This document shows positions 58,599 to 64,000 of a DNA stretch of 64,000 nucleotides, in pieces. Source of the DNA: Strigamia acuminata (lineage: Eukaryota; Arthropoda; Chilopoda; Geophilomorpha; Linotaeniidae). The stretch is from contig OX442324.1 in the NCBI GenBank assembly GCA_949358305.1, positions 6,019,575 to 6,083,574 on the forward strand, given 5' to 3'. The position numbers and the translations under genes are program-made. Below the pieces are notes generated by a model, which was given only the letters and a program-made list of their open reading frames with translations, made no database searches and had not been told where the DNA came from. Within the stretch, counting starts at the first letter, position 1, and each line of letters opens with the position of its first letter.

Positions 58599-60897
58599 AT
58601 GACTTCTTGCATAAACGGAGAAGCCCATACGAATAACGATGTGGAGTTGAGCGTGGAAGAAAAGTTGCAAATGATAACGAGAAATCTACAGGTAAAATTA
58701 ACCTAGACATAATTTGCCGAGTAATATGCCATTTAAATTCCACGACCTCGTTGTAGGAAGTTCTAGGTGAAGATCGTCTACTCGATGTACTAAAAATAAG
58801 AGATGTGAAGGTTTATTGGGGCACGGCAACTACCGGGAAACCCCATATTGGTTATTTTGTTCCGATGACGAAAATCGCGGATTTCTTGAATGCCGGATGC
58901 GAGGTAAACACAAGAATTTTTTTTTGTTGTAATTTTTAATTTAATGTAGTTTAATTACCGTATGTTGTGTTTTAATGTAGGTGACAATATTGTTCGCGGA
59001 TTTGCACGCTTATTTGGACAATATGAAGGCACCGTGGGAACTTTTAGCGTTGAGAACCGAGTATTACGAAAATGTGATAAAAGCGATGTTGACATCGATT
59101 AATGTTTCGATTGAAAAACTTAAATTTGTTCGTGGAACCGAATTCCAATTGAGCAAGTAATAATGGATGAAACGTTCTCGATTGATTCTCTATCTGAAAT
59201 TGCATATAATTCTTTTAGGGAATATACTTTAGACATGTATAGGATTAGCTCGTTGGTAACTGAACACGACGCGCGCAAGGCTGGTGCTGAGGTTGTGAAG
59301 CAGGTGGAACATCCACTTCTTAGTGGTTTATTGTATCCTGGTTTGCAGGTAATTTCAAAAAACATTTTTTTTTTTAAAAAAAGACTCGTATTGTATATTC
59401 ATTAACATAAAATGCAGGTTTTAGACGAAGAATATCTCAAAGTGGATGCACAGTTTGGAGGCGTGGATCAGCGAAAGATTTTTACTTATGCCGAAAAGTA
59501 TTTGCCACAATTGGGTTATAAAAAGCGAGTGCATTTAATGAATCCAATGGGTATTAGATATTTGTTATTTAGGAAATTGACTTTTAACTAATTCATAACT
59601 GAATTATTTCTAGTACCCGGGTTGACGGGTGATAAAATGAGTTCGTCGGAGGAAGATTCTAAAATTGATCTTTTAGATGATCCACCTACTGTGAAAAGAA
59701 AATTGAAAAAAGCTTTCTGTGAACCTGGAAATATTGAAAACAACGGTGTTTTAAGTTTTGCGAAACACGTCGTTTACAATTTGATGCCAGAAACTGAAGG
59801 TTAGAACGACAAATTAAGGACCACCTCAACTTTGACTTATATGATTTATAAATTGATAGGTCTGGATATTAAAAGAAGTAAAGAAAATGGTGGAAACGTT
59901 ACTTACTACAAATACGAGGATTTAGAACTTGATTTTGCACAAGAGGTTATAAAATTATAAATTATAAATTGTAGATAGTTTATATTCTGAACATTTACAG
60001 AACTTACATCCTGGGGATTTGAAAATCGCGGTAGAAATGTACATCAACAAGCTGCTGGAGCCAATTCGCAAATCGTTTAGCAATCCGAAATTGCAGAAGT
60101 TGACTGCAGCAGCCTATCCACAACTATCAAAAAGTGTGTAAAACAGAAAAATTTGAGCATTTTACTCTAAATATAATAATTAATTTTGTTAGAACTGGCA
60201 AAGAATGATGCTGATCCCTCACGGCTCGAATTAAAAGTAGGAAAAATTCTCTCGGTAGAAAAGGTTCGTTTAAAACAAATATCGCATATATTTTTGTGTG
60301 TATTAATGGCTAATATCACGTCTTCCAGCATCCAGATGCTGAAACCCTCTACGTCCAAAAGATAGATCTTGGTGGTGAAGATGGCCCGAGAACCATTGTG
60401 AGCGGCCTGGTTTCGTTTCTAACCGTCGACGATCTCTTAGGTCAGAAAGTGGTGGTTTTATGCAATTTAAAATCATCAAAAATACGAGGCGTTGAATCTA
60501 TGGGCATGGTTCTCTGTGCTTACACGTACGAAGATATGTTATCACGTTACAGAAAAAAAGTTTAAACGCTTATTTGTAATTTTAGTGAAAACCCTAAACA
60601 AATGGAACTGATCCAACCTCCTGGAGACACTTTTCCTGGTGAGAAAGTGTTTGTGGAAGGTTACGAATCCGGTGCACCGGACGAACAACTTAATCCCAAG
60701 AAGAAAGTTTGGGAAAATGTTCAGGTAAAAATTGATTGCAATTGAGTTTTAAATTATAATCATAATTTAATTTACTGTTTCCTCAGGCCGATTTAAAAAC
60801 ATCGCGTGAATTCGTTGCTCAATGGCAAGGGAACACTCTTATGACCCTTTCCGGTCCTGTGAAATGCAAGTCCTTAATTGGAGCCAAAATCAAATGA
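58599..60897 (+). CDS. YARS1: cytosolic tyrosyl-tRNA synthetase with EMAPII domain
   Basis: Twelve exons: 58599-58691, 58757-58903, 58981-59156, 59219-59348, 59418-59550, 59614-59799, 59860-59945, 60001-60133, 60193-60263, 60329-60525, 60586-60724, 60787-60897. They give 533 aa (human 528). The class I signatures are present: the HIGH-type PHIGY at about 60-64 and KMSSS at 234-238. The catalytic core ([30 protein letters not shown]) is followed by the C-terminal EMAPII-like tRNA-binding domain from about residue 365 ([40 protein letters not shown]). It charges tRNA-Tyr with tyrosine. In vertebrates the C-domain has cytokine activity after cleavage; that is not implied here. An acceptor seven bases before the ATG indicates a 5' UTR intron or trans-splice site. 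Confidence 0.97.
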
Positions 60898-61112
60898 AAC
60901 AACATGAAAATATACGAAAAATTGGTAATACGACCGACTTTGAGTGTGAATAGTTAAAAAACGTTTACATTCCTTACTCGTAACGAGATTAATTTATTTG
61001 CTTCATTCAGCTTAAATTGTGCATTTTAAAAACAAAAGAATTGTACGAAAGGGTACGATGGGTAATAAAATGGGGGAAGCTTTGCGATTGGAAATGTGTC
61101 GGTCTGTCACTT

Positions 61113-62480
61113 TCACTGCCACGATAAGTGGCTAGGGTTTAGTTGGCATTTAGGCGTTCTCTCGGTACACGAATGGTATTTTGATTCATTTTGATTCCGT
61201 CTTGAAACGTGTGAAATGCTTAATGGTTCAGGATCATCCCGAGATGTTTTAATGGTCGTAACGACTTGAATTTCGTCACCGTGTCTTAATTTTGTCGTTA
61301 TGGTGTTCTCACAATTGGCTTTCTTCATTTTTTTGAGATCCTGGAGGGGGAAATTGTAGATTAAATTAAAATGACAGAAACTTATCAATCATTACAACAA
61401 CTCAATATCCTAAGTCCTAACCTCTCTCATGAATTGCTCCAACTTAGCCATTTGTGCTCTTTTCAGTTCCACTTCATTGGCGAGATGATTTAATTGGAAT
61501 TGTAGTTGATGTCTCTCCGTACCATCTTTACTACAACTTAACTGATGGTTTAAATTACTTATTTTCCTAAGTGAATCATTAGAATTGAATTAATCGTTGG
61601 ATTTATCTGGAATTTTTTTGTTTACATACCTGATTATTTCCTCCACACATGTCTGCATTGTCCTACGAATTTCGTCTAGATTCGAGGCACCTGTAGTGTT
61701 TTTCTGTTTCCCAGTAACTTCTGTGAACTTAAAACACGAAATTAATTAGATTTCTTAACACACATTTTTTTTAAATTATATTCTTTACCATCTGACAGTA
61801 ATGCCCCAACGTTTTAATTGAAAATGCAGTCGAACCCTGTGACTGAATTGATGTTGCAGTTTGTGGTGCTTCGCTGTTCGAGTACCTGTATTCGAATTTG
61901 GTCGGTTGCATTGGTAGATGACTCGGTGGTTGTAATAAAATAGCAGCTTTAACTGATTTTTGTCGATTGCTTTTGTTTCGTTGAGGAGAAACATGATTTT
62001 CTCGTTTGCGATTGATTGGCTCTTCTTTCAACAATGTTTTCGCACGCTGAAATTTTTCCTGCAAAGTGCAACACTGAATGGATGCAGTGTGTAATTTCGA
62101 GTGTAATTCTGCAATGACCAATGAATAAATAAATATATTTGATTAAATTTATTAAATACTCGTGCGCGGCTTCACCTTTGCTGTCGGCCAGAAAAGAATT
62201 CCAATGCCGGCTCGACACGTTTGACCGTAGATCGTCTTCATTTTCCACGTGTCGATTCTCAAGGTGTTTGATGTAATCGCTAACTTTTTGAAGTTTATTT
62301 ACAATCTCTGAGTTGAAAGATGGAAAAAATTATGAATATGACAATTTATGGTTTTAAATATGTGAATAAATTACAACCTGTGCTTTTAACATGCTTGAAT
62401 TTTGGCAACGTGCAATAAGTAGTGCTGCGTGATTCGCCAGAAGAATTTGAATCGTCGTAAGTTGGAATTAAAAAGTTCAT
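61113..62480 (-). CDS. coiled-coil protein of unknown function
   Basis: Six minus-strand exons in coding order: 62378-62480, 62176-62307, 61789-62108, 61630-61727, 61422-61566, 61113-61340. They give about 341 aa with all phases consistent. The N-terminus is Ser-rich. Heptad-like helices occur at EIVNKLQKVSDYIKHLEN and HQLQFQLNHLANEVELKRAQ, the latter continuing into MAKLEQFMRE, which suggests a coiled coil. Between them is a basic stretch (NRKRENHVSPQRNKSNRQKS). The C-terminal exon is Thr/Ser/Lys-rich. There are no signal peptide, membrane or enzyme motifs. It could be a cytoskeletal, centrosomal or meiotic protein, but I do not recognise a family. It is head to head with FAM76, with 381 bp between start codons. 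Confidence 0.75.

Positions 62481-64000
<1,520 letters not shown>

Overview
This is nuclear DNA from a compact animal genome. The genes have many short GT..AG introns (mostly 50-80 bp, T-rich 3' ends) and AT-rich intergenic DNA. The set is animal-specific: UFL1, a dopamine-beta-hydroxylase/MOXD1-type gene, MPC2, TDRD3, Ovo with an N-terminal SNAG motif, myotubularin, eIF2B-epsilon, UGDH, an ARMC3-like gene, JIP3/4 (Sunday driver), a tyrosyl-tRNA synthetase with the animal EMAPII tail, and FAM76. Gene content and intron style suggest an invertebrate, most likely an arthropod. The species cannot be fixed from the sequence. All functions come from protein motifs recognised by eye, and all exon models were assembled by hand using splice signals and reading phase.

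Layout. 0-10 kb: the 3' end of UFL1, a MOXD1-like gene, then three small genes for secreted proteins (a WAP-like protein, a Gly/His-rich peptide precursor, an unknown 200-aa protein). 10-19 kb: MPC2 and TDRD3 head to head, then a short HHIP-like gene facing a CKAP2-like basic protein across a tandemly duplicated promoter region. 19-28 kb: the ovo gene in a gene-poor, probably regulatory domain, followed by a LAPTM-like four-pass membrane protein. 28-48 kb: a dense housekeeping block of myotubularin, eIF2B5, UGDH, an ARMC3-like gene and JIP3/4. 48-58.5 kb: repeat territory with a MITE-like inverted repeat, an intact Ty3/gypsy retrotransposon with identical LTRs and a 5-bp target duplication, a minisatellite of about 61-bp units and several shorter tandem repeats. 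58.5-64 kb: tyrosyl-tRNA synthetase, a coiled-coil protein of unknown role, and the 5' part of FAM76.

The genes form no single pathway. Two themes stand out. Many genes are arranged head to head with 300-930 bp between start codons, implying shared bidirectional promoters. The lineage-specific material is concentrated in three places: the secreted-protein cluster, the regulatory DNA around ovo, and the repeat block around the retrotransposon. The most notable single gene is the MOXD1-like one, which keeps the three CuA histidines but has lost two of the three CuB ligands and may therefore be a pseudoenzyme.
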